Source: Bacillota bacterium (lineage in GTDB: Bacteria; Bacillota; Bacilli; Alicyclobacillales; SLC66). Taken from it: a DNA stretch of 42,498 bases. Within the stretch, counting starts at the first letter, position 1. The number at the start of each line of letters is the position of its first letter. The DNA is taken from contig JAKACU010000003.1 in NCBI GenBank assembly GCA_021821185.1, forward strand, positions 1 through 42,498, written 5' to 3'. The notes under the pieces were generated by a model. It saw nothing but the letters and a program-made list of their open reading frames with translations, was not told where the DNA came from and made no database searches. Positions 35,470-42,498 of this stretch are shown here, one piece after another. The translations under genes and the position numbers were made by a program.

Positions 35470-36474
35470 TTATAGACCGCCCGTCGATAAATCATCTCGC
35501 CGCATCAGTTCATCAAGTACCTGTTGTAAACAAGGTGGCAAAGAGGCGTGAAATAGTAGACTTTCTTGCGTTCGTGGATGCACAAAACCCAGTGTTTTTG
35601 CATGCAAAAATTGACCTTCCAGATGCAGTGGATCCTGCTTCGTATAGACCGGATCACCCGCAACCGGATGACCTATATAAGCCATATGCACACGAATCTG
35701 ATGTGTTCTGCCTGTTTCCAAACGCAACTCCACGTGCGTATAGGAGGTAAACCTTTGCATAACGCGAAAATGCGTGATAGCATCCTTACCCATGTTGTCA
35801 GGAACCACGGCCATCTGCTGCCTCTTTTTCGAATCTCGACCGATCGGTGCATCAATTACTCCTGTCACATGGTTGATCTGTCCGTGAACAAGAGCTTCAT
35901 AAACGCGAACCACAGAGTGTTCACGCAACTGCTCGCTTAAGCTGTGGTGCGCAAGGTCCGTTTTTGCTACAACCAGTAGGCCACTTGTATCCTTATCGAT
36001 TCGATGCACGATGCCCGGGCGTATGGCGCCACCGATGCCAGATAGATTGTTGACATGAAAGAGCAAGGCGGAAACGAGCGTTCCTTTTGTATGCCCAGCT
36101 CCTGGGTGCGCAACCATACCTCTAGGCTTATTGACAACAACCAAATCCTCATCTTCAAACACGATAGTAAGATCAATATCTTCTGGCGTGACGTCAATCG
36201 CGAAAGGCGCCGGAATATGGACAGTGACGCGGTCGTTCTCATACACTTTTTTACTGCTGTGCCGAACACGTAACGCGCCAATCGTGATATTCCCTTGGTC
36301 TAACAATGTTTGAAGGTATGTCCGTGACAAATCAGATACATCAGCTAGATACTTATCGATACGCATTCCTGAATGGTCTTGTTGCACGGTAAACGTTACG
36401 ACTTGCTCATGCGCTGCATCCTCATCGAAAATGTCTAGAGAATCAAGGTTACCATCAAGAGGTTTTTGATTCAT
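35470..36474 (-). CDS. rluD: RluA/RluD family rRNA pseudouridine synthase (YlyB)
   Basis: A 334-residue protein with an N-terminal S4 RNA-binding domain (MRIDKYLADVSDLSRTYLQ), then the catalytic core. Catalytic motif: GIVHRIDKDTSGLLVVAKT with the active aspartate; C-terminal features include ETGRTHQIRVHMAYIGHPVAGDPVY, given here as the family's shared block. Members isomerise uridines in 23S rRNA; the precise target (RluD-type 1911/1915/1917) is inferred by position and length. The start ATG at 36474 has AAAGGAGG at good spacing and overlaps lspA by 20 bases. The ORF start at 36510 would read into lspA. This is the conserved lspA-rluD pair of Bacilli, directly upstream of the pyr promoter. 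Confidence 0.93.
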   Translation of the reverse strand: MNQKPLDGNLDSLDIFDEDAAHEQVVTFTVQQDHSGMRIDKYLADVSDLSRTYLQTLLDQGNITIGALRVRHSSKKVYENDRVTVHIPAPFAIDVTPEDIDLTIVFEDEDLVVVNKPRGMVAHPGAGHTKGTLVSALLFHVNNLSGIGGAIRPGIVHRIDKDTSGLLVVAKTDLAHHSLSEQLREHSVVRVYEALVHGQINHVTGVIDAPIGRDSKKRQQMAVVPDNMGKDAITHFRVMQRFTSYTHVELRLETGRTHQIRVHMAYIGHPVAGDPVYTKQDPLHLEGQFLHAKTLGFVHPRTQESLLFHASLPPCLQQVLDELMRRDDLSTGGL

Positions 36475-36940
36475 GATCGTCGCCTCCTTTGTCGAGAACC
36501 TCAGTCTCATGGCTTTTCCATGAACGAATAACGAGTAAAATCATCGCCACCACAATGGCGCTGTCCGCCAAATTAAACACAGGAAAGTGAATCGCCTGCA
36601 CATACACATAGTCGATCACATAACCGTGTACCACGCGATCGAAAAGATTGCCCACGGCACCGCCAAGTAACATGCCTAGCGGTATTTGTAAGGACAACTT
36701 GCCAGAAGCAAATTTACGATCAACAAAAATAACAAGTAATACAACAATCACAGCGATAACAACCAGGATAATCCGCTGATTTGTCAAGATGCTAAATGCA
36801 GCACCTGTGTTACGCACATAAAGAATTTCAAGGACCCCATGCAAAATGGGAAAGCCTGTGTCAACCGCCACGTGGCTAGCAACGATCCATTTAATTACCT
36901 GATCAAGAACGAAGACCAATAGACCGATGAGATACACCAA
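36455..36940 (-). CDS. lspA: Lipoprotein signal peptidase (type II)
   Basis: A four-helix membrane aspartyl protease that cleaves the signal peptide of diacylated prolipoproteins. Conserved boxes are LDQVIKW, VRNTGAAFS, GGAVGNLFDRV, and the two catalytic aspartates in YVIDYV and FNLADSA. The TTG at 36940 gives an N-terminus (VYLIGLLVFVLDQ) like that of relatives and 161 residues. The nearest ribosome site, AGGGGG, is 12 bases away, longer than ideal. An in-frame ATG at 36979 lies in a 12-base palindrome and lacks a ribosome site. The C-terminus ends with a charged tail read into the rluD ribosome site. Confidence 0.93.
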   Translation of the reverse strand: MVYLIGLLVFVLDQVIKWIVASHVAVDTGFPILHGVLEILYVRNTGAAFSILTNQRIILVVIAVIVVLLVIFVDRKFASGKLSLQIPLGMLLGGAVGNLFDRVVHGYVIDYVYVQAIHFPVFNLADSAIVVAMILLVIRSWKSHETEVLDKGGDDHESKTS

Positions 36941-37013
36941 GTTTGATTCGCGCCCCCTCACCTTGCCACATGGTACCATGAGACAATCGCTAGGGACAAG
37001 TCACCATAAGCAA

Positions 37014-37634
37014 TCAGTCTGGTAGTTGTGCTTTATACTGAACATTTGAGATTTGATCCATTTCATCCACATACCCGCCGCCTTCGGAGTAAAGTTCCTC
37101 ATCGATGGACGATTCAGGATCGCCATGACGATTATTCATGGCAGCTACGGCCTGCCAGGCATCTTCCCCATCAAAACCTGTCTGATCCGTGAAATCCAAG
37201 TTCGTTCGCGCAAATGGTGGGTACAACACTTCTTCCTCAATCGGCCGATCATGAGGTTGCGTCTTATGATCCTTTTTTTCTTCACACCGAATGCAAAGAA
37301 GTGCAGCAGGTTGAGCTGACAAACGCATCCGTTCGATCGGTTGATGGCAACGATCACACGTCCCGTATGTGCCATCTACAAAGTGCGACAAAGCTGTCTC
37401 TAGTTGTTCAAGTCGTACCAAATCATGTTCACGTAAACTAATGTCCTTTGCCCGTTCGTACATCTCTGTCGCGATGTCGGCTGGATGTTGATCATAGCCG
37501 GACAATTCACCAATTGCATCATTCATAGCATGATCCAAGCCGTAGGATTCATTTTCCTGTAGTTTTTTTTGTAAGAGATTGCGTTCATCGATCAACGCTT
37601 GACGCTCTTGTTCAAATCGATCCATAGCATTCAT
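37014..37634 (-). CDS. TraR/DksA-type C4 zinc-finger protein (YteA/YlyA sporulation family)
   Basis: A 206-residue protein. An N-terminal coiled coil (about 5-35) is followed by GYDQHPADIATEMYERAKD, a signature of the YteA family, and a C4 zinc finger (C93-C96, C114-C117, in TCDRC and LCIRC). The C-terminal region (about 120-206) is acidic and probably disordered. DksA-like proteins bind the RNA polymerase secondary channel; B. subtilis YlyA at the same ileS-lspA position is linked to spore germination. The ATG is preceded by AGGGGG. The start and family are clear, the exact function here is inferred from position. Confidence 0.85.
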   Translation of the reverse strand: MNAMDRFEQERQALIDERNLLQKKLQENESYGLDHAMNDAIGELSGYDQHPADIATEMYERAKDISLREHDLVRLEQLETALSHFVDGTYGTCDRCHQPIERMRLSAQPAALLCIRCEEKKDHKTQPHDRPIEEEVLYPPFARTNLDFTDQTGFDGEDAWQAVAAMNNRHGDPESSIDEELYSEGGGYVDEMDQISNVQYKAQLPD

Positions 37635-37747
37635 GAACAGTCCCCCTGATGATAAAACTCACACCATGTTTTTACCAAGATAGTGTTTCCTAGGTGCATC
37701 ACCATATGCTTGTCAAAAGAAGTTCATAGCCTGCCATCAAATATAGG

Positions 37748-37776
37748 TTGTCAATAGTCCAAACGGGTGGGATAGT
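37748..37776 (+). promoter_or_regulatory. Candidate promoter for the small membrane protein
   Basis: TTGTCA (37748-37753), 17 bases, then GATAGT with an upstream TG (extended -10 type). On the minus strand the same place reads TTGACA (37754-37749), a perfect -35 box facing the DksA-like gene, though no good -10 was found at normal spacing on that side. Confidence 0.45.
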
Positions 37777-37802
37777 AAGACATGACAGAAAGGGGTTTTG
37801 GT

Positions 37803-37979
37803 ATGGGACGACGATGGTTTCGATCGCTAGGTACCATGCTCATCTGGATTGCCGGCATCGAAGTGGTCAGCAGTTTCGCCGTCAAGTATCTCTATAATGA
37901 TGTCTTGGGATTTACGTCGTACTTTGTGATCGTCGGCTTGATCGGCCTTTTGTTTGTTCTTGTGACACAATTTATCTAA
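37803..37979 (+). CDS. Small hydrophobic protein with two membrane helices (unknown)
   Basis: A 58-residue protein that starts GRRWFRSLG after the initiator and has two hydrophobic helices: about 10-31 (GTMLIWIAGIEVVSSFAV) and about 38-58 (TSYFVIVGLIGLLFVLVTQF). The short N-terminal basic patch suggests the N-terminus stays inside. The ATG at 37803 has AAAGGGG seven bases upstream; the ATG at 37782 would coincide with the predicted transcription start. I do not recognise the family. It stands alone on the plus strand between the DksA-like gene and ileS and shares a terminator with ileS. Confidence 0.7.
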   Translation: MGRRWFRSLGTMLIWIAGIEVVSSFAVKYLYNDVLGFTSYFVIVGLIGLLFVLVTQFI

Positions 37980-37982
37980 AGA

Positions 37983-38010
37983 TAGGGGAAGCATCACTAA
38001 GCTTCCCCTA
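37983..38010. terminator. Shared terminator between the small membrane gene and ileS
   Basis: TAGGGGAAGC (37983-37992) pairs with GCTTCCCCTA (38001-38010) around an eight-base loop, with further pairing of flanking AAGA/TCTT across a one-base bulge. It is downstream of both convergent genes. The U tracts are short on both sides, so efficiency is uncertain. Confidence 0.75.
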
Positions 38011-38024
38011 ATCTTATCTTGAAC

Positions 38025-40784
38025 CTAAAGTTGGTGCAAAATCTCTGCACAGCGACCACAAACATCAGAATGTTCCCTGTCTACGCCAATATCATTCGTG
38101 ATGTGCCAGCAACGAGCGCACTTTTCACCCTCTGCTGCACCTACGGTTATCGCCGCCACATCAGTTTTCACAGCATCTAGAGGTGCTGTTTCTTCTTGAT
38201 CATGTAAATAAACCTCCGACACAATCAGCAAATCACGCAACTCATCTCGATAGGGTGCGATGTGCTCATAATCAGCCACTTGATACAAATCAACACGAGC
38301 CGCCAGCGATTGACCGATCATCTTAGCTTGACGTGCTCCTTCAAGGGCTTGTAAAACAGCATCTCGTAACACCAACAAACGATCCCATGCATGTTTGAGT
38401 TCATCGTCGCGGTATTCTTTGGGAAGCTTTTCCCACTCGGTCATTTGAATGCTCGGTACCGCTTTGTCATGGCCATAACTCCAAACTTCATCAGCCGTAA
38501 ACGTTAAGATGGGCGCAATCAGTTCCGTCAAGACCCGCAAGCACTCAGCAAGTACGGTTTGTACACAGCGGCGTGAAAGCGCATCAGCATTCTCGACATA
38601 AAGCGTATCTTTAGCCACGTCTAGGTAGAAACTTGACAAATCATTAGCACAAAAATTTTGTATCGCATGGTACACCACGTGAAATTCGTATTGCTCATAA
38701 GCTTCAAAGCAGCGTTCCTGTACACGCGCTAAGCGATCAAGAATATATCGATCGATCTCACGTAAACCTTGATAAGCGACTCGGTTTGAAGGCGTAAAAT
38801 CAGCCAAGTTCCCTAATAAAAACCGCAACGTATTGCGAATCTTACGATATACTTCAGAAACTTGTTTTAAGATCGCATTAGAAATGCGAACGTCCGCACG
38901 ATAATCGACCGAAGACACCCAAAGTCGTAAAATATCAGCACCCATCTGATCAATGACTTTTAAAGGATCGATCCCATTACCGAGACTCTTCGACATTTTG
39001 CGTCCTTCGCCATCAAGCGTAAATCCATGTGATAGTACTTGTCGATAAGGTGCTTGCCCTGTGACGGCAACGGACGTCGACAAAGATGAGTTAAACCAAC
39101 CGCGATATTGGTCAGACCCTTCAATATACAAATCCGCTGGCCAGGAAAGTTCTTTTCGTTGCCGCAAGACGGACATGTGGCTTGACCCTGAATCAAACCA
39201 CACATCCATGATGTCTTGCTCTTTACGAAATGTTGTACTGCCACATGCGCAACGAAACCCTTCCGGCAACAACGCCGAGGCATCCATGGCCCACCACGCT
39301 TGTGATCCATGTTCATGAAACACCCGAGCAACATGTTCAATGGTTTGTACCGTCAAGATGGACTCTCCACAATCCTCGCAATAAAAGGCAGGAATTGGAA
39401 CACCCCATGTGCGTTGTCTCGAAATACACCAGTCTGTGCGATCAGCCACCATATTGTGCAGGCGAATTTTACCCCATGGGATTGCCCAGTCGACCTGTTC
39501 AATTTGTTCAAGCATAGCTTCACGAAACTTTTCAATCGACGCAAACCATTGTTCTGTGGCACGATAAATCACAGGGTTTTTACAACGCCAACAATGTGGA
39601 TATTGGTGAGCTAACTTGCCTTCACCAAGCAACCTTCCACGTTGCTTTAAGTCCTCTAATATTACAGGATTTGCCTTTTCATAAAATTGACCTGTGTAGG
39701 GTTGTGCTTGATCTGTAAACCGCGCTTTATGATCAAGTGGAGCAAGTACTTGCAAATTATAACGAAGGCTCACAAGATAATCGTCCATACCATGACCCGG
39801 CGCTGTATGAACCGCTCCTGTGCCGGCTTCCAGCGTTACGTGGTCACCCAAAATAACCACGGAATCACGATCATACAAAGGGTGCTTAGCAACCACATGT
39901 TCAAGTTGTTCGCCGGTGAACTCAGATAGTTTTTTAGGAGCCGTTTGCGACTGTCCGATTTCTTTCAGAAAGGTATCCAGCAATTTTTCGGCTACGACGA
40001 GCTTTCTTCCATCGATTTCAACCAATACATAAGAAAAATCAGAGCCAACAGCAATCGCCACGTTGGCTGGAATCGTCCAAGGTGTAGTCGTCCAAATTAC
40101 GATCTCTGCATCATTCGGTAAGATGCCTTTGCCATCCTTTACTTCAAAAGCAATATAGATTGATAGTGACACTTTGTTTTCATACTCAATTTCTGCCTCA
40201 GCTAAAGCTGTCTCACAACTCGGACACCAATACACAGGTTTTAATCCTTTATAAATGTACCCACGTTCGGCCATCGCACCAAACACGCGAATTTGTTCGG
40301 CCTCATAGTCATTATCCATCGTGACATAAGGATGATCAAAATCCCCGCGTACGCCAAAACGCTCAAATTGTCCTTTTTGCAAATCAACAAATTTGCGAGC
40401 ATAGGCGGCGCATGCCTCACGAAACGAAAGAACACCAAGCTCATGACGATTCAACTTTTGGGACTTGATAATCGCGTTTTCAATCGGCAACCCGTGCGTG
40501 TCCCAACCGGGCACGTACGGAGCATCGTAACCCGCCATGCTTTTTGACTTTACGATAATATCTTTCAAAATCTTGTTTAATGCATGACCCAAGTGTGTGT
40601 CACCGTTGGCGTACGGTGGTCCATCGTGCAAAATAAATTTGCGCTTTCCTTGCTTCGTTTTTTGCACCATATCATACAGATGCATGTCCTTCCATCGTGC
40701 AAGAATCTGCGGTTCCTTTTGTGGAAGGTTTCCACGCATCGGGAACTCCGTCTCAGGCAGATTTAACGTCTTATCATAATCCAC
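38025..40784 (-). CDS. ileS: Isoleucyl-tRNA synthetase
   Basis: A 919-residue class I synthetase. It has the HIGH box as HLGH (ANGDTHLGHALNK), an editing domain (CP1, about 185-400) with the TWTTPWTIPANVA-like stretch, the KMSKS loop in EGRKMSKSLGNGIDP, an anticodon-binding helical domain, and a C-terminal zinc site in EKCARCWHIT and CGRCAEIL. It charges tRNA-Ile and edits valine. The start is a GTG with AAGGAGGAG eight bases upstream. A terminator-like hairpin ends only about 10 bases before that ribosome site. No T-box leader is seen. It is the usual bacterial-type length. Confidence 0.97.
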   Translation of the reverse strand: MDYDKTLNLPETEFPMRGNLPQKEPQILARWKDMHLYDMVQKTKQGKRKFILHDGPPYANGDTHLGHALNKILKDIIVKSKSMAGYDAPYVPGWDTHGLPIENAIIKSQKLNRHELGVLSFREACAAYARKFVDLQKGQFERFGVRGDFDHPYVTMDNDYEAEQIRVFGAMAERGYIYKGLKPVYWCPSCETALAEAEIEYENKVSLSIYIAFEVKDGKGILPNDAEIVIWTTTPWTIPANVAIAVGSDFSYVLVEIDGRKLVVAEKLLDTFLKEIGQSQTAPKKLSEFTGEQLEHVVAKHPLYDRDSVVILGDHVTLEAGTGAVHTAPGHGMDDYLVSLRYNLQVLAPLDHKARFTDQAQPYTGQFYEKANPVILEDLKQRGRLLGEGKLAHQYPHCWRCKNPVIYRATEQWFASIEKFREAMLEQIEQVDWAIPWGKIRLHNMVADRTDWCISRQRTWGVPIPAFYCEDCGESILTVQTIEHVARVFHEHGSQAWWAMDASALLPEGFRCACGSTTFRKEQDIMDVWFDSGSSHMSVLRQRKELSWPADLYIEGSDQYRGWFNSSLSTSVAVTGQAPYRQVLSHGFTLDGEGRKMSKSLGNGIDPLKVIDQMGADILRLWVSSVDYRADVRISNAILKQVSEVYRKIRNTLRFLLGNLADFTPSNRVAYQGLREIDRYILDRLARVQERCFEAYEQYEFHVVYHAIQNFCANDLSSFYLDVAKDTLYVENADALSRRCVQTVLAECLRVLTELIAPILTFTADEVWSYGHDKAVPSIQMTEWEKLPKEYRDDELKHAWDRLLVLRDAVLQALEGARQAKMIGQSLAARVDLYQVADYEHIAPYRDELRDLLIVSEVYLHDQEETAPLDAVKTDVAAITVGAAEGEKCARCWHITNDIGVDREHSDVCGRCAEILHQL

Positions 40785-40805
40785 GCTTACTCCTCCTTAT
40801 TGAAC

Positions 40806-40840
40806 AAAAAAATGCCCGCATCCCAAAGGGGCGCAGACAT
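40806..40840 (-). terminator. Terminator-like hairpin directly upstream of ileS
   Basis: On the minus strand ATGTCTGCGCCCC pairs with GGGATGCGGGCAT around a UUU loop, with several G-U pairs and one C-A mismatch, followed by seven T. It ends about 12 bases before the ileS ribosome site. It could terminate divIVA transcripts or act as an attenuator for ileS. Confidence 0.72.
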
Positions 40841-40889
40841 CCGTTGTGACGTAACAAAGTCCTTAAAGGATTCCCGCACAGTCGTCATC

Positions 40890-41366
40890 TTACGAGTCAG
40901 TGCGATCGCCGGCAACCTCATCCCACTCCACGGAATCAAGCAATTCACCTTGTGCCTGCAATAGTGAACGTAAACGCGCACGAAAAATCGCCGCTTGTTT
41001 TTTTACTTCATCCAAATCCAATGCCGTTCTTCGCGCTTTGTTCAAAGCATCTTGTACAATGCGATCAGCATTTTTCTCTGCCTCACGAATCACGAGTTGC
41101 GCTTCTTTTCTCGCGTTTTGCTTTAATTCTTCAGCCGTTTCTTGCGCAAGCATGATCGACTTACCCAAAGAATCTTCCATCGCTTTGAATTGTTTAATCT
41201 GATCTTCTGTGTGTTGCACGCGTTCTTCAAGCTCTTTGTTTTGGCGGATCAAGACTTCATAATCTTTAATAACTCGATCTAAAAAATCATTGACCTCATC
41301 TTCATTGTATCCGCGCAACGATCGCTTAAACTCTTTGTTATGAATATCGAGTGGTGTTAAAGGCAC
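40890..41366 (-). CDS. divIVA: Cell division/septum-site coiled-coil protein DivIVA
   Basis: A 158-residue protein. The N-terminal lipid-binding domain starts PLTPLDIHNKEFKRSLRGYNEDEVNDFLD, the family hallmark, with the conserved arginine-rich turn (FKRSLRGY). A long coiled coil follows (about 35-135). The protein binds negatively curved membrane at poles and septa and positions division and chromosome-anchoring partners. The start is a GTG preceded by GGGGGG. The yggT-ylmH-divIVA-ileS order is the conserved ylm arrangement. The gap 41367-41460 to ylmH has an AT-rich TATAAG box on the minus strand but no clear -35. Confidence 0.96.
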   Translation of the reverse strand: MPLTPLDIHNKEFKRSLRGYNEDEVNDFLDRVIKDYEVLIRQNKELEERVQHTEDQIKQFKAMEDSLGKSIMLAQETAEELKQNARKEAQLVIREAEKNADRIVQDALNKARRTALDLDEVKKQAAIFRARLRSLLQAQGELLDSVEWDEVAGDRTDS

Positions 41367-41460
41367 CAGACTCTACCCCCCGCTATACGGTTCTCTTTTC
41401 GAACTTATACCTGTCCACTTGTTTTTTCGACAGAACCCGACGAAATTCCTTTTTCTGTTT

Positions 41461-42243
41461 TTACCGATAGCGGCCTATCGTCACAAAAATACGCCCACTT
41501 CGACTATTACCGCCAATCTCTACCACACGAGCTCGTCCGTGACCCCGAAACGACAAGACATCACCCGGTGAAATGGCTGCCGCAGGATCTGAGCAAACGG
41601 TAAAATTCAATTGCACCAAGCCTGCTTTAATCGGTTCTACAACTTTAGTGCGAGATAAAGAAAAAGCATGCGCAACTAACGCATCTAACCGTAAACTCTG
41701 CATTGTCACCGTCAGTTTTTCGATGGAGGGCGGCGTGAAATCATGTTCATGAATTGCTGTGATCAATCGCACCGTTAGACGCGTCCGTCCGGCTTCGGAC
41801 CATTCTTGCAGAAGTACGCCCGCCATATCCGCCGTGCAAAAAGCGTATACACCGCCATCAAATAGAACAAGATCGCCCAACTTGTCGCGCTTAATGCCAA
41901 GACCTAAAAGTGATCCGAGATAATCACTATGACGAAGTGGTGCGGATCCGCGCTTACTCGTCGCCATGAGGCAAGAAACAGCATATGATGCCATGCCAGG
42001 CAGATCTTCTTCACGGCCATCGTAAAACAGCACGCGACGACGCTCCGCTTGCTCATAACCGCCAAACGAAAGACTTGACAAGCCATTGGCTCGAGCGATG
42101 TGTTCTGCAATAACTTGTTCCCTCGGTGTAAGAAAATCGGTTACATACGACCGTCGATCATCCACGCGATTGGCACGATCATTCAACTGGCGAACAAAAG
42201 CTTGCTCAAAAGGCCGAATTTGCACCCACGTTACGTCATTCAT
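41461..42243 (-). CDS. ylmH: S4-domain RNA-binding protein YlmH
   Basis: A 260-residue protein with an N-terminal region of about 170 residues (conserved FGGYEQAERRRVLFYD, PLRHSDYLGSLLGLGIKRDKLGD) and a C-terminal S4 domain (LRLDALVAHAFSLSRTKVVEPIKAG, VNF-like strand, RGHGRARV). YlmH is tied to the ylm division cluster and in B. subtilis is also reported to act in ribosome-associated quality control with RqcH, which is also in this window. The ATG at 42243 follows the yggT stop; the ATG at 42264 inside yggT is an alternative. No strong ribosome site was seen for either, suggesting coupled translation. Confidence 0.93.
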   Translation of the reverse strand: MNDVTWVQIRPFEQAFVRQLNDRANRVDDRRSYVTDFLTPREQVIAEHIARANGLSSLSFGGYEQAERRRVLFYDGREEDLPGMASYAVSCLMATSKRGSAPLRHSDYLGSLLGLGIKRDKLGDLVLFDGGVYAFCTADMAGVLLQEWSEAGRTRLTVRLITAIHEHDFTPPSIEKLTVTMQSLRLDALVAHAFSLSRTKVVEPIKAGLVQLNFTVCSDPAAAISPGDVLSFRGHGRARVVEIGGNSRSGRIFVTIGRYR

Positions 42244-42244
42244 C

Positions 42245-42498
42245 TTACTGCACACCAAGCGCATTCAAGATCATTTGCATGACCCACAGGATGCCATTAT
42301 CCACAAACATATACAATATCACAGCAACGATAACAGACAAGTCCAAATAGCCCCCACCCAAATTGAGAGGCGGAATCAGCCTGCGAAAGGGTGCGAGATA
42401 AGGTTCTGTGATGTTGATAAAAAAGCGTCCTAGCGCAGTAGACTGCACGTTTGGAAACCAACTGAGCAAAACCCGGGCAAAAATTGCATACCAATAAA
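42245..42498 (-). CDS. YggT family membrane protein YlmG (5' end cut by window)
   Basis: The reading frame is open to the window edge, with YWYAIFARVLLSWFPNVQ at the edge and NITEPYLAPFRRLIPP downstream, then LGGGYLDLSVIVAVILYMFV. These are the conserved YggT motifs (LLSWFP and EP-L-PFRRLIP). About 84 codons are visible; only the first part of the gene is missing. An internal TTG at 42469 is not the true start. Members are small membrane proteins next to sepF and divIVA, with roles in septum or envelope assembly that are not settled. Confidence 0.9.
   Translation of the reverse strand, partial: YWYAIFARVLLSWFPNVQSTALGRFFINITEPYLAPFRRLIPPLNLGGGYLDLSVIVAVILYMFVDNGILWVMQMILNALGVQ

Noticed and set aside
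40785..40889. T-box riboswitch before ileS
   Set aside because: The hairpin and T run are there, but neither the conserved T-box sequence nor a specifier stem could be found in the short leader.
1..42498. CRISPR arrays, insertion sequences, tRNA or rRNA genes
   Set aside because: No regularly spaced repeats, transposase motifs or cloverleaf/rRNA sequences were recognised on either strand. Intergenic gaps are too short for most of these.

Overview
The window reads as one conserved chromosomal block of an endospore-forming, low-to-mid GC Firmicute (class Bacilli). The evidence is spoVM, remA, divIVA, a YteA/YlyA-type DksA-like sporulation protein, a PyrR-attenuated pyr operon, and a gene order close to the Bacillus subtilis ylm-divIVA-ileS-lspA-rluD-pyr-ylo-remA-priA-fmt-prkC-spoVM-rpmB-recG region. 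Codon use and gene content would fit Alicyclobacillaceae-like relatives, but the genus cannot be fixed from this sequence alone. No phage, transposon, CRISPR array, rRNA or tRNA was seen. Almost everything is on the minus strand, so transcription runs from high to low coordinates. Plus-strand exceptions are rpmB, an SDR gene with rqcH, and one small membrane-protein gene.

Layout in transcription order. 42498-38000: yggT/ylmG (cut by the window edge), ylmH, divIVA, then a terminator-like hairpin directly in front of ileS. 37980-35470: a 58-residue membrane protein (plus strand), a DksA/TraR-type zinc-finger protein, lspA and rluD. 35461-25045: the complete de novo UMP operon, with its own sigma-A promoter, PyrR-binding hairpin and leader terminator, followed by pyrR-pyrB-pyrC-carA-carB-pyrK-pyrD-pyrF-pyrE. 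25048-22210: an MFS transporter with its own promoter and a DUF2254-like membrane protein. 19500-22230 (plus strand): an unusual SDR protein overlapping rqcH, the ribosome quality control factor. 19425-15252: a SERCA-type calcium ATPase, yicC, remA and rpoZ. 15172-3358: coaBC, priA, fmt, rsmB, rlmN, the Stp/PrkC phosphatase-kinase pair, rsgA, rpe and spoVM, many with overlapping stop/start codons. 3288-1: divergent rpmB, then yloU (Asp23), fakA and the 5' part of recG.

Functionally the block combines pyrimidine and CoA synthesis, translation (fmt, rsmB, rlmN, rsgA, rluD, ileS, rpmB, rqcH, ylmH), replication restart and repair (priA, recG), cell division and sporulation (divIVA, remA, spoVM) and Ser/Thr phosphosignalling. 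Compared with the B. subtilis order, gmk, def, thiN and the sdaAB-sdaAA pair are missing from their usual slots. The most unusual points are the SDR protein, which lacks the catalytic serine and carries a basic C-terminal domain, translationally coupled to rqcH; an Asp-to-Glu change in the RqcH DR motif; an ileS leader that has a terminator but no T-box; and a possible leader peptide interleaved with the PyrR attenuator.
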